Shown one piece after another: positions 10,701 to 22,801 of a stretch of DNA of 64,000 bases (position 1 is the stretch's first letter; each line of letters begins with the position of its first letter). Origin of the DNA: Mimachlamys varia (taxonomy: Eukaryota; Mollusca; Bivalvia; Pectinida; Pectinidae); assembly GCA_947623455.1 (NCBI GenBank), contig OX392527.1, positions 9,668,001 through 9,732,000 on the forward strand, written 5' to 3'. Under the pieces are notes generated by a model. The model was given only the letters and a program-made list of their open reading frames with translations, made no database searches and was not told where the DNA came from. Both the position numbers and the translations under genes were made by a program.

Positions 10701-12065
10701 CCCTACACGAGGTGTACCAGCCCTACACGAGATTTACCAGCCCTACACGAGGTGTACCAGCCCTACACGAGGTGTACCAGCCTTACACAAGGTGTACCAG
10801 CCCTACACGAGATTTACCAGCCCTACACGAGGTGTACCAGCCCTACACGAGATGTACCAGCCCTACACGAGGTGTACCAGTCCTACACGAGATGTACCAG
10901 CCCTACACGAGGTGTACCAGTCCTACACGAGATGTACCAGCCCTACACGAGGTGTACCAGTCCTACACGAGATGTACCAGCCCTACACGAGGTGTACCAG
11001 TCCTGTACGAGGTGTACCAGTCATATGTACGAGGTGTACCAGCCCTACACGAGGTGTACCAATCCTACACGAGGTGTACCAGTCCTACACAAGGTGTACC
11101 AGTCCTACACGAGGTGTACCAACCCTACACGAGGTGTATCAGTCCTACACGAGATGTACCAGCCCTACACGAGATGTACCAGCCCTACACGAGGTGTACC
11201 AGACCTACACGAGGTGTACCAGTCCTACACGAGGTGTACCAGTCCTACACGAGGTGTACCAGCCTTACACAAGGTGTACCAGTCCTACATAAGGTGTACC
11301 AGTCCTACACGAGGTGTACCAGCCTTACTCGAGGTGTACCACTCCTACCTACACGAGGTTTACCAGCCTTACACAAGGTGTACCAGTCCTACATAAGGTG
11401 TACCAGCCCTACACGAGGTGTACCAGCCTTACTCGAGGTGTACCAGTCCTACAAGAGGTGTACCAGCCCTACACGAGGTGTACCAGACCTACACGAGGTG
11501 TACCAGTCCTACACGAGGTGTACCAGTCCTACACGAGGTGTACCAGCCTTACACAAGGTGTACCAGTCCTACATAAGGTGTACCAGTCCTACACGAGGTG
11601 TACCAGCCTTACTCGAGGTGTACCACTCCTACCTACACGAGGTTTACCAGCCTTACACAAGGTGTACCAGTCCTACATAAGGTGTACCAGCCCTACACGA
11701 GGTGTACCAGCCTTACTCGAGGTGTACCAGTCCTACAAGAGGTGTACCAGCCCTACACGAGGTGTACCAGCCCTACACGAGATGTACCAGTCCTACACGA
11801 GGTGTACCAGTCCTACACGAGGTGTACCAGACCTACACGAGGTGTACCAGCCCTACACGAGGTGTACCAGACCTAAACGAGGTGTACCAGCCCTACACGA
11901 GGTGTACTAGCCCTACACGAGATGAACCAACCCTACACGAGATGAACCAGCCCTACACGAGTTGTACCAGCCCTACACGAGATGTACCAGCCCTACACGA
12001 GGTGTACCAGCCCTACACGAGATGAACCAGCCCTACACGAGTTTACAAGTCATGTACGAGGTGTA
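7757..12065. repeat. 20-bp minisatellite with 599-bp higher-order repeat
   Basis: About 215 copies of GAGGTGTACCAGCCCTACAC or close variants (CAGTCC, CAGACC, GATGTACC). Superimposed on this is a higher-order unit. A distinctive segment with GAATCCTTCACGAGTTGTT occurs at about 8101, 8700, 9299 and 10018. A 19-bp-type unit with CAAGGTAA occurs at 7994, 8593 and 9192. Both give a 599-bp period, then 718-719 bp. A separate 658-bp duplication links 9611 to 10269, and a 284-bp one links about 11337 to 11621. Three 20-bp units make 60 bp, so all three plus frames are open over long stretches. Confidence 0.95.
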
Positions 12066-12915
12066 TTAGACAAGCATTGATCGTGCAGGACAGGATACCG
12101 ATATTAAAACTACTCTCGCATGCTTTTAAACAGATTGCAGTATTATACAATGTACCTTGGCTAATACTATTGAACATGGTCGACTTGTTTCAATCAGTAA
12201 TTAATCTAGAGGGAACAAACTGTGTATGTAAGCGTAGTGTGCTGGTAAAGAGGATCGGAGTTAACAGTACTGGGCCGTTTATATAGGTTAGTTAGACTGC
12301 CAGCGATCGATGAAGGTAACGTGAGGTTTGGCTGAATCCTGAAACACATGCTAAAAGGAGGGCCATTGATCTAACAAAACCAATCTGCTCGCTCTTCGAT
12401 CTTACAGACCAGTATCGATTGTTTGACTTATCGTAAAAGTTGGGTCGTTTCTACCTTTACCTCGCACAATACTAATTTTGATCATATACTAAATATGATT
12501 GTCACCAAAAGAATGTTTTTTATTTACCTGGAACTTTCTCACCCGTAGCGTCAAAATACCTGCTCAAGTTCATTTTTCATCATAATCTGAATTTCAACAT
12601 GGCCACCAGCGACTATCTTGAATTTCACAAAATCAAACATGATTTCCAGCGTAACTCCTAAAGGGAAACTTTCAACACTTGCCTTTAAAGATCAAATATT
12701 TACATTCCAACTGCGAAAGACATTAGATGAATATGCCTCCAATATATGTTGTTTCTCAATAACATATATAATATAGGTATAAGTATTGACTGTCACACTT
12801 TTGGACATTCATTGGAGTGAAACATACATTGGCTTACCTACATATTCAACATGCTGCACTAGAAACTTATTTGGGACATGATCTACATAAGTTGGCTAAC
12901 ACCGTCTAGGAAGAA
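12066..12915. other. Unique AT-rich spacer, nothing recognised
   Basis: Non-repetitive sequence between the 20-bp and 45-bp arrays. The only ORF above 60 codons (12077-12286, plus) resembles no family I know. No RNA gene, transposon protein or inverted repeat stood out. Confidence 0.5.
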
Positions 12916-14680
12916 ATGCTCGTGTGATCACGGTTGGTTATTACAGGTCACCAGAGTGACATGCTCGTGTAATCACGGTTGGTAATAACATATCACCAGA
13001 GTGACATGCTCGTGTGATCACGGTTGGTTATAACATATCACCAGAGTGACATGCTCGTGTGATCACGGTTGGTTATTACAGGTCACCAGAGTGACATGCT
13101 CGTGTAATCACGGTTGGTAATAACATATCACCAGAGTGACATGCTCGTGTGATCACGGTTGGTTATAACATATCACCAGAGTGACATGCTCGTGTGATCA
13201 CGGTTGGTTATTACAGGTCACCAGAGTGACATGCTCGTGTGATCACGGTTGGTTATTACAGGTCACCAGAGTGACATGCTCGTGTGATCACGGTTGGTTA
13301 TAACATATCACCAGAGTGACATGCTCGTGTGATCACGGTTGGTTATTACAGGTCACCAGAGTGACATGCTCGTGTGATCACGGTTGGTTATTACAGGTCA
13401 CCAGAGTGACATGCTCGTGTGATCACGGTTGGTTATTACAGGTCACCAGAGTGACATGCTCGTGTGATCACGGTTGGTTATTACAGGTCACCAGAGTGAC
13501 ATGCTCGTGTGATCATGGTTGGTTATTACAGGTCACCAGAGTGACATGCTCGTGTGATCACGGTTGGTTATAACATATCACCAGAGTGACATGCTCGTGT
13601 GATCACGGTTGGTTATTACAGGTCACCAGAGTGACATGCTCGTGTGATCACGGTTGGTTATAACATATCACCAGAGTGACATGCTCGTGTGATCACGGTT
13701 GGTTATTACAGGTCACCAGAGTGACATGCTCGTGTGATCACGGTTGGTTATTACAGGTCACCAGAGTGACATGCTCGTGTGATCACGGTTGGTTATTACA
13801 GGTCACCAGAGTGACATGCTCGTGTGATCACGGTTGGTTATTACAGGTCACCAGAGTGACATGCTCGTGTGATCACGGTTGGTTATTACATATCACCAGA
13901 GTGACATGCTCGTGTGATCACGGTTGGTTATTACATATCACCAGAGTGACATGCTCGTGTGATCACGGTTGGTTATTACATATCACCAGAGTGACATGCT
14001 CGTGTGATCACGGTTGGTTATAACATATCACCAGAGTGACATGCTCGTGTGATCACGGTTGGTTATTACAGGTCACCAGAGTGACATGCTCGTGTGATCA
14101 CGGTTGGTTATTACATATCACCAGAGTGACATGCTCGTGTGATCACGGTTGGTTATTACATATCACCAGAGTGACATGCTCGTGTGATCACGGTTGGTTA
14201 TTACAGGTCACCAGAGTGACATGCTCGTGTGATCACTGTTGGTTATTACATGTCACCAGAGTGACATGCTCGTGTGATCACGGTTGGTTATTACAGGTCA
14301 CCAGAGTGACATGCTCGTGTGATCACGGTTGGTTATTACAGGTCACCAGAGTGACATGCTCGTGTGATCACGGTTGGTTATTACATATCACCAGAGTGAC
14401 ATGCTCGTGTGATCACGGTTGGTTATTACAGGTCACCAGAGTGACATGCTCGTGTGATCACGGTTGGATATTACAGGTCACCAGAGTGACATGCTCGTGT
14501 GATCACGGTTGGTTATTACATATCACCAGAGTGACATGCTCGTGTGATCACGGTTGGTTATTACAGATCACCAGGGTGACATGCTCGTGTGATCACGGTT
14601 GGTTATTACAGGTCACCAGAGTGACATGCTCGTGTGATCACGGTTGGTTATTACAGATCACCAGGGTGACATGCTCGTGT
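12916..14680. repeat. 45-bp minisatellite array
   Basis: About 39 copies of a 45-bp unit containing ATGCTCGTGTGATCACGG and a GGTCACCAGAGTGAC segment. The unit carries two self-complementary pieces: the perfect palindrome GTGATCAC, and GTCAC-CAGA-GTGAC, a 5-bp stem with a 4-base loop. Variants change GGTCA to TATCA (which breaks the hairpin stem) and TTAC to TAAC. The length is a multiple of three, giving a long frame with a 15-residue period (VTCSCDHGWLLQVTR); its persistence follows from the unit and is not evidence of a gene. Confidence 0.95.
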
Positions 14681-16072
14681 AAGCATAGGATCCTGTCACT
14701 TATGACGTTGGTTTGAGATATTTTGTGCAACACATTCGAACTCAAATGACATAGATCGCCAAGACCAACTCTACTTCAACTTGCCAACAGTTTTCTACTG
14801 GACAAGTTAGCCCAACCCCTTAACATTAAGCTAACGTATAGGCACATCTAAGTTGGCCAACAATTTAGTCTGCATCTATTGTGCTTGGCCAAAACCACGT
14901 GGAAATGATGCTCGTGCATACCATGTTCTAAAATCTGCTATGTTTGCAGATTTAATGTGGTTAGCACTGATGACGGGTTTTAGAAGGTCCTGTACCAATA
15001 CAGGGTTGCCCATTTTGGAACTCACTGCTGATGTACAGACCAGACACAACGATCGATAGAGATTTGGATGACGCCATCTCAGACCATATAACGGTTATTG
15101 ATCCAAACTGTTCCACACACTTTCTCATAACCGACTTTATCTTCCGGACTTACCGTAGGAACATATGAGGGTATATATCCTTCTTCATCCCTCCCTACCC
15201 GAAAATATATCGCTTCTTGGAGACGGGGCACTGTCCGGCGCGGTTCCGGCCCAAGTTGTTTGGCACTTGTATGAGCCCTTCAAAGACTAGAGACACTGGT
15301 ATTGATCCATGTAACCGCGGACGATCATGCGCACATTATAAGTACCTGTGCTGGTTGGTCTCTCTTTTGGAGTTGGAATTTAGAGAGCCGCTTGATAATG
15401 TATTGGAAAAGTTCTGATGGTTTATCATGTGGAATCGCAATTATAACGTATCTTATAATATACCGTATGGCTAGGAGTACAAAAGCATACGTACGTTACC
15501 CATGTCGAGTTTGTAACAACCTTGTATGTTTGTGTAGGTCCGAGAGCAATCGTTGTACGGGACACCCATTGGAGCTCGACATCAAATATCAGTGTGTTAT
15601 CACAGTACTGACCAGTACGTTACAGCCCAAGACAATACATCGGTCTTATAAATTAAGGACCAACATCCATCGTTTTAAAAGTAAAAGTGCTACACAGTTT
15701 CCACATTTTCAATGAAAAACATGTGCGTTTCAATGTAAGTTTTATTTCAACAGGGGAAACTGTATCTGATCTTTGTCGGGTTTATTTCTGTTCACGATAT
15801 ATTTACCGAACTGTTTCTTACTAGCCAGTTTCTGCACGGACGCAATGTTGTTTTTTCTGAGGTTATCAGTTTTGCCTATAAAATTAAATAAGAAACCATT
15901 TAGGAAATTCTTTGACAATTTTAATTTGACGTCACGCTAAGTTTGGTCCGAGTAACTGTAGGACGGAGAAACAATTGACCAGCTGTGTCTTGACTGGAAA
16001 TTCTGCCCGTATGGTAGTTCTTACTGATATTGATTTATAACAATATTCGGGGAACCGTTTACTTCATAAAGG
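14681..16072. other. Unique spacer, nothing recognised
   Basis: Non-repetitive DNA between two arrays. Short plus-strand ORFs at 14853-15059, 15217-15417 and 15302-15715 overlap in different frames and show no motif I recognise. No clear splice-bounded exon, RNA gene or mobile-element protein was seen. Confidence 0.5.
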
Positions 16073-19000
16073 TCATAACCACTGTCTTAATAGAACCGCA
16101 TAGGGTACAATGGTAACTTTCTATAGCCCTATGTCTTAATAGAACCGTGCGGGGTACAATGGTAACTTTTTGTAGCCACTGCATTAATAGAACCGTGTGG
16201 GGTACAATGGTAACTTTCTATAGCCCTATGTCTTAATAGAACCGTGTGGGGTACAATGGCAACTTTCTATAGCCCTATGTCTTAATAGAACCGTGTTGGG
16301 TACAATGGTAATTTTCTATAGCCCTATGTCTTAATAGAACCGTGTGGGCTACAATGGCAACTTTCTATAGCCTTATGTCTTAATAGAACCGTGTGGGGTA
16401 CAATCGTACCTTTTTGTATTCACTGCCTTAATAGAACCGTGTGGGGTACAATGGTAACTTTCTATAGCCCTATGTCTTAATAGAACCGTGTTGGGTACAA
16501 TGGTAACATTCTATAGCCCTATGTCTTAATAGAACCGTGTGGGGTACAATGGTAATTTTCTATAGCCCTATGTCTTAATAGAACCGTGTGGGCTACAATG
16601 GCAACTTTCTATAGCCTTATGTCTTAATAGAACCGTGTGGGGTACAATGGTAACTTTCTATAGCCCTATGTCTTAATAGAACCGTGTGGGGTACAATGGT
16701 AATTTTCTATAGCCCTATGTCTTAATAGAACCGTGTGGGCTACAATGGCAACTTTCTATAGCCTTATGTCTTAATAGAACCGTGTGGGGTACAATCGTAC
16801 CTTTTTGTATTCACTGCCTTAATAGAACCGTGTGGGGTACAATGGTAACTTTCTATAGCCCTATGTCTTAATAGAACCGTGTAGGGTACAATGGTAACTT
16901 TCTATAGCCCTATGTCTTAATAGAACCGTGTGGGGTATAATGGTAACTTTCTATAGCCCTATGTCTTAATAGAACCGTGTGGGGTACAATGGTAACTTTT
17001 TGTAGCCACTGCCTTAATAGAACCGTGTGGGGTACAATGGTAACTTTTTGTAGCCACTGCCTTAATAGAACCGTGTGGGGTACAATGGTAACTTTCTATA
17101 GCCCTATGTCTTAATAGAACCGTGTGGGGTACAATGGTACCTTTCTATAGCCCTATGTCTTAATAGAACCTTGTGGGGTACAATCGTAGCTTTTTGTATC
17201 CACTGCCTTAATAGAACCGTGTGGGGTACAATGGTAACTTTCTATAGCCCTATGTCTTAATAGAACCGTGTGGGGTACAATGGTAACTTTCTATAGCCCT
17301 ATGTCTTAATAGAACCGTGAGGGGTACAATGGTAACTTTCTATAGCCCTATGTCTTAATAGAATCGTGTGGGGTACAATGGTAACTTTCTATAGCCCTAT
17401 GTCTTAATAGAATCGTGAGGGGTACAATGGTAACTTTTTGTAGCCACTGCCTTAATAGAACCGTGAGGGGTACAATGGTAACTTTTTGTATCCACTGCCT
17501 TAATAGAACCGTGTGGGGTACAATGGTAACTTTCTATAGCCCTATGTCTTAATAGAACCGTGAGGGGTACAACGGTAACTTTCTATAGCCCTATGTCTTA
17601 ATAGAACCGTGAGGGGTACAACGGTAACTTTCTATAGCCCTATGTCTTAATAGAACCGTGAGGGGTACAATGGTAACTTTTTGTATCCACTGCCTTAATA
17701 GAACCGTGAGGGGTACAATGGTAACTTTTTGTAGCCACTGCCTTAATAGAACCGTGTTGGGTACAATGGTAACTTTTTGTAGCCCTATGCCTTAATAGAA
17801 CCGTGAGGGGTACAATGGTAACTTTTTGTAGCCACTGCCTTAATAGAACCGTGTTGGGTACAATGGTAACTTTCTATAGCCCTATGCCTTAATAGAACCG
17901 TGAGGGGTACAATGGTAACTTTTTGTAGCCACTGCCTTAATAGAACCGTGAGGGGTACAACGGTAACTTTTTGTAGCCACTGCCTTAATAGAACCGTGAG
18001 GGGTACAATGGTAACTTTTTGTATCCACTGCCTTAATAGAACCGTGAGGGGTACAATGGTAACTTTTTGTAGCCACTGCCTTAATAGAACCGTGTGGGGT
18101 ACAATGGTAACTTTCTATAGCCCTATGTCTTAATAAAACCGTGTGGGGTACAATGGTAACTTTTTGTAGCCACTGCCTTAATAGAACCGTGTGGGGTACA
18201 ATGTTAATTTTCTATAGCCCTATGTCTTAATAGAACCGTGAGGGGTACAGTGGTACCTTTCTATAGCCCTATGTCTTAATAGAACCTTGTGGGGTACAAT
18301 CGTAGCTTTTTGTATCCACTGCCTTAATAGAACCGTGTGGGGTACAATGGTAACTTTTTGTATCCACTGCCTTAATAGAACCGTGAGGGGTACAATGGTA
18401 ACTTTTTGTAGCCACTGCCTTAATAGAACCGTGTGGGGTACAATGTTAATTTTCTATAGCCCTATGTCTTAATAGAACCGTGAGGGGTACAGTGGTACCT
18501 TTCTATAGCCCTATGTCTTAATAGAACCTTGTGGGGTACAATCGTAGCTTTTTGTATCCACTGCCTTAATAGAACCGTGTGGGGTACAATGGTAGTTTTC
18601 TATAGCCCTATGTCTTAATAGAACCGTGTGGGGTACAATGGTAACATTCTATAGCCCTATGTCTTAATAGAATCGTGAGGGGTACAATGGTAACTTTCTA
18701 TAGCCCTATGTCTTAATAGAATCGTGTGGGGTACAATGGTAACTTTCTATAGCCCTATGTCTTAATAGAATCGTGTGGGGTACAATGGTAACTTTCTATA
18801 GCCCTATGTCTTAATAGAATCGTGTGGGGTACAATGGTAACTTTCTATAGCCCTATGTCTTAATAGAACCGTGTGGGGTACAATGGTAACTTTCTATAGC
18901 CCTATGTCTTAATAGAATCGTGTGGGGTACAATGGTAACTTTCTATAGCCCTATGTCTTAATAGAATCGTGAGGGGTACAATGGTAACTTTCTATAGCCC

Positions 19001-19890
19001 TATGTCTTAATAGAATCGTGAGGGGTACAATGGTAACTTTCTATAGCCCTATGTCTTAATAGAACCGTGTTGGGTACAATGGTAACTTTCTATAGCCCTA
19101 TGTCTTAATAGAATCGTGTGGGGTACAATGGTAACTTTCTATAGCCCTATGTCTTAATAGAACCGTGTGGGGTACAATGGTAACTTTCTATAGCCCTATG
19201 TCTTAATAGAACCGTGAGGGGTACAATGGTAACTTTTTGTATCCACTGCCTTAATAGAACCGTGAGGGGTACAACGGTAACTTTCTATAGCCCTATGTCT
19301 TAATAGAACCGTGTGGGGTACAATGGTAACTTTCTATAGCCCTATGTCTTAATAGAATCGTGTGGGGTACAATGGTAACTTTCTATAGCCCTATGTCTTA
19401 ATAGAACCGTGTGGGGTACAATGGTAACTTTCTATAGCCCTATGTCTTAATAGAATCGTGTGGGGTACAATGGCAACTTTCTATAGCCTTATGTCTTAAT
19501 AGAACCGTGAGGGGTACAATGGTAACTTTCTATAGCCTTATGTCTTAATAGAACCGTGTGGGGTACAATGGCAACTTTCTATAGCCTTATGTCTTAATAG
19601 AACCGTGTGGGGTACAATGGTAACTTTCTATAGCCCATTGTCTTAATAGAACCGTGTGGGGTACAATGGTAACTTTCTATAGCCCTATGTCTTAATAGAA
19701 CCGTGAGGGGTACAATGGTAACTTTTTGTAGCCACTGCCTTAATAGAACCGTGAGGGGTACAATGGTAACTTTTTGTATCCACTGCCTTAATAGAACCGT
19801 GTTGGGTACAATGGTAACTTTCTATAGCCCATTGTCTTAATAGAACCGTGTGGGGTACAATGGTAACTTGCGTTAGCCCAAATACCTTAA
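16073..19890. repeat. 48/49-bp minisatellite array
   Basis: About 78 copies sharing TTAATAGAACCGTG and GGGTACAATGGTAACTTT. Two tail types alternate in blocks: CTATAGCCCTATGTC (49-bp unit) and TGTAGCCACTGCC or TGTATCCACTGCC (48-bp unit). A second variable site, GTGTGGGG, GTGAGGGG or GTGTTGGG, and a C/T change in GAACCG versus GAATCG, mark sub-blocks. The GAATCG form is concentrated at about 18660-19450. Multi-unit duplications are visible, for example the block near 18240-18320 repeated near 18480-18560. No coding potential beyond repeat-driven frames. Confidence 0.95.
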
Positions 19891-20078
19891 TGATGGCAAT
19901 TTAGTGAACCCACGTTTTTTTTTAAATTCGAATTAAAAATACCTTTATTCAGACAAAGGAATTTCTACTTGATAATTAGATACCGTGTAGCCTATGTCCG
20001 ATGTGGTCAGTTTAATTGGGAAAACCCGCGGTAAATATAGGGACATAAAAATATATCAAACCCACAGGGGTCTTGTGT

Positions 20079-20690
20079 AAATGATGGTATTGATGCTGAT
20101 TTTGTACCGTTGATTAGACTTCTTTTGACACTGCAGTGGAGATGATCGGTAAGCTCGGTCGAGGTACTAAGTTAGACATTGAGTCGGCCTTTCGGCTCCT
20201 CCCAGTTCACCTCCGAGATTTTGAATTGCTGGGTTTTACATTTATGGGATTTTATTTGTTGATCCCTGTCTGCCTATGAGTTACTTAATTTCGTGTTCGC
20301 TATTTGAGAAATTTGGAACTTTTTTTTACAATTGGTTGTTATAAAGCATTCCAATATCCCTAGTATTGTTCATTACCTGGATGACTTTCTCTGTGTTGGG
20401 GAACAGGGTAGTAATAATTGTAGCACCCTTATGCAGGTTATACAACAGACTGGCCAGGATTTGGGTGTGCCATTGTCAAATTAGAAAACTGAGGGACATG
20501 TACAGATTCTAGTATTTTTGGGTCTAGAAATAAATACACTAGAGATGACAGTTAGAATCCCACAGGCTAAGCTTGTTGAGCTCAGAGAAAAACATTTTGC
20601 TTTGCATGGTAAAAAGACAGCAACAGTTAAAGAATTTCATGCATTGTCTGGGCTGCTGAACTTTTGCTCGAGGGCGTAAAATCACTGACT
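20079..20690 (+). pseudogene. DIRS-like reverse transcriptase relic
   Basis: RT portion of the element, which in an intact copy would make DNA from element RNA. The segments DIESAFRLLPVH, FELLGF, LFEKF, HYLDDFL and FLGLEIN-like are spread over more than one frame with in-frame stops, for example TAG at the expected tyrosine codon before TSFDTAVEMIGKLGRG. A few codons between GRGTK and LDIES are missing compared with the family pattern. The catalytic YLDD box remains intact. Confidence 0.7.
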
Positions 20691-20949
20691 ACAACATCAT
20701 GGCTGACTAACCGGAAGTGCTTTATTGCCGCTTGCATGATACAAAATAACACTGTTGCTTATAGCATTACAAATAAAGTTACATGTATGTTACAGAGATC
20801 TTACCTTGTGCAAGAGCATTCAATAGGCGGTTTTATGATGCACTTTCGGGTATGGCCAATCAACACCATCGTGTGCGGATTACCCGCGGCGTGAAGGAAG
20901 ATATTCAGGTTTGGTTAGTCTTTCTGTAACGTTTCAAAGGAGGTAACGT

Positions 20950-21270
20950 ACATCTCAGATTTAGAATGGACAGCAAATGATCATCTCAAAATTATTTAGT
21001 GCTGGGGGCAGTCAGCTGGGTGCTTCCAAGGCCATTGGGCGTGCTTCCATCGGCCCAGGGATTGGATTGGTCTGTAGTGTTAAAAGACATAACTTACCTC
21101 GAGTCGGTCCCTGTAGTCTTGTCATTTCACATTCGGGGTAGCTTGATGTATATAGGCGCAAAATTGTCCTACATATAGATAACAGTACTTTAGTCACTCG
21201 TATCGCTGATGCCATTTCTCGTCTACAGTTCACAAGGTTCAAACTCTTAGCCCCTTAAGCAGATCAGGAA
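20950..21270 (+). pseudogene. DIRS-like RNase H relic
   Basis: Follows the RT. The recognisable parts are a region near 21040-21160 with the pattern W..V...DITYLESVPVVLS, a degenerate HIDNST-like stretch (TAGATAACAGTACTT, 21175-21189), and ADAISRLQFTRFKLLAP near 21205-21255, the usual C-terminal end of RNase H in DIRS-like elements. Stops and frame changes show decay. The domain would normally remove RNA from the RNA-DNA hybrid. Confidence 0.6.
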
Positions 21271-21329
21271 CCAGCCAAAATCCTAAGATCGTTTCAAGAA
21301 TTGATCTCAACTCTGAAGTTGTCCGATTG

Positions 21330-21672
21330 TTAAACGCATCACTTTCCTCAAATACTAAATTAGCATATGGTAGGGCCTTGCTGGCTTTTGATAATTTTCC
21401 CAGGCGTAGGTTCAATGATGTTAACTGACCACCTAATTATCAGCAAGTAATTGAATATATTGCCTTCAAATCAGCTGGTGGTTTTTCTTCAAAGCACCAT
21501 GCAAACTTCAATATCTGCTATATCTTTTAACAGCAACAGCTTTATGGTGGGACATCCAACAGATAATTTTGTTGTGAAGAAAATTTTGCGGTGTATGACC
21601 CGTTAAATAAGAATACAGATAATTCTCGTTTGCGTTTACGCAATTTACCTGGTGCTCCATTGGATTTATGAT
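21330..21672 (+). pseudogene. Tyrosine recombinase N-terminal relic
   Basis: The sequence after RNase H reads LLNASLSSNTKLAYGRALLAFDNF and then, with stops, YQQVIEYIAFKSAGGFSS. This fits the SAM-like N-terminal half of DIRS-type tyrosine recombinases, which integrate the circular DNA copy. The catalytic Arg-His-Arg-Tyr half is not present before similarity fades at 21672, so the copy is truncated. Confidence 0.55.
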
Positions 21673-21781
21673 CTCATAAACTAAACAAAATCAAAGGTTA
21701 ATCCTTAAATATTTACATTTGCTCTGCATTGACACTATACAACACTACCAATGCCAGCTCCGTCTTATGAGACCATAAGTG

Positions 21782-21819
21782 ATTATTATGACGTCATTAC
21801 GATCGTGACGTCATAATCA
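21782..21819. promoter_or_regulatory. Palindrome with paired CRE sites
   Basis: Two exact TGACGTCA octamers at 21789-21796 and 21806-21813 sit in an imperfect palindrome (TGATTATTATGACGTCA on the left, TGACGTCATAATCATA on the right). TGACGTCA is the consensus binding site of CREB/ATF factors. It may be regulatory, or the remains of a small inverted-repeat element next to the DIRS relic. Confidence 0.45.
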
Positions 21820-22128
21820 TAACGTTGGATAGCTGGCCGATACTGGCTGTTGCCTGTTACATTTATTAGAAACCTACTTTAAATTTTCAGAACAAATGTA
21901 GAATTGAAACATAAATGTATGCCAAACTGAAAGAACGCCTTCGGTCTCTCATTATGAGAGCTTTCTTTTCCAAGAAAGGTGAACGGCGGTACAAAAACAT
22001 GGTTGTGAGCTAGCCTATCTTGGAGCATACTTTGTGAAAAACACAACAAAAGCTAGGTTGAAGTATACTGAGGAAGATGTAGTACGAATGATTGAATTAC
22101 TGGTTGACAATATCTTTGTTGAGTTCGG

Positions 22129-22479
22129 ATGAAAGATTTTCCAACAGAGGCTGAATTTGTCGAAAGACTTATTAAAACAGGTAACAAAAACCTTGCCAAA
22201 TCTTTCAATTTCACTTTCAGGTATATCGACGATGTGTTTTCTATAAACAATAAGAAGTTTGCTGACCTAGTCGATCGTATATACCATACTGAACTTGAGA
22301 TTAAAGACACAACAGTCTCTCCTTCATCAGCTTCTTACCTCGATCTTTACTTAAACTATGACCAACACGGGCAACTTAATACTAAGCTGTATGATAAACG
22401 TGACGATTTCGATTTTCCGATCGTAAACTTTCCCTTTCTTAATAGTAACATCCTTGCTACTCCATCCTATGGTGTTTAG
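22129..22479 (+). pseudogene. RT core fragment with YIDD box, Penelope-like copy A
   Basis: Longest open part of copy A, 116 codons. It starts at an internal Met after the deletion, so the start is not genuine. It reads FTFRYIDDVFSINNKKF, then ELEIKDTTVSPSSASYLDLYL and LYDKRDDFDFPIVNFPFL, the palm-to-thumb order of this RT family. It stops with TAG at 22477, but further matching residues (SQLIRYSRACSEYRDFL) continue out to about 22660 past that stop, showing the ORF is a broken piece of a longer protein. Confidence 0.7.
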
Positions 22480-22801
22480 ATGTCGCAGTTGATTCGTTAT
22501 TCTAGGGCTTGCTCTGAATATCGAGATTTTTTGTGATAGATGTCAACTGCTGACGAACAAACTTACGGCACAGGGATTCGAGAGATGCAGGTTGATGAAG
22601 ACTATGGGCACGTTTTATGGTCGCCATTTTGATCTCATCGAGAAATATTCTGTATCTTTGTGTGAAAGTGGACGTTTTTGATTTTGCTTATTAGTGTGCT
22701 TTCTTGTTGTGATGACAATAATGACTCGGTTCTCATTTTGAGGATTGGTGCTTACTTGGATGTGACCAAGATTTACCTGGCGGGTGTCGTCGATGAAGCA
22801 G

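Larger units (their letters stand above)
19985..21672 (+). mobile_element. Decayed DIRS-like (tyrosine-recombinase) retrotransposon
   Basis: Translating across frames gives, in order, a DIRS-type RT, an RNase H and the start of a tyrosine recombinase. RT signs: NPQGSCVNDGID (about 20060), then DIESAFRLLPVH and DFELLGFTFMGF (about 20175-20250), SCSLFEKF, and an intact YLDDFL box with TACCTGGATGAC at 20374-20385. RNase H ends with ADAISRLQ at 21205-21228. The recombinase-like N-terminus reads LSSNTKLAYGRALLAF near 21340-21390, and the element fades by 21672. Many stops and frameshifts make it an old relic. Assignment rests on recognised family motifs and not on a search. Confidence 0.75.

Noticed and set aside
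7758..11910. Many overlapping plus-strand ORFs of 60-434 codons reading MYQPYTRC-type repeats
   Set aside because: They occur in all three frames because the 20-bp unit has no stop codon; there is no start context, domain or codon signal.
12916..14716. VTCSCDHGWL-repeat ORFs, resembling a Cys-rich repeat protein
   Set aside because: The 15-residue period equals the 45-bp DNA unit and the array shows no coding-type variation.
17882..18472. Short ORFs on both strands with HCLNRTV or KSYHCTPHG repeats
   Set aside because: They arise where three 48-bp units are in phase within the array.
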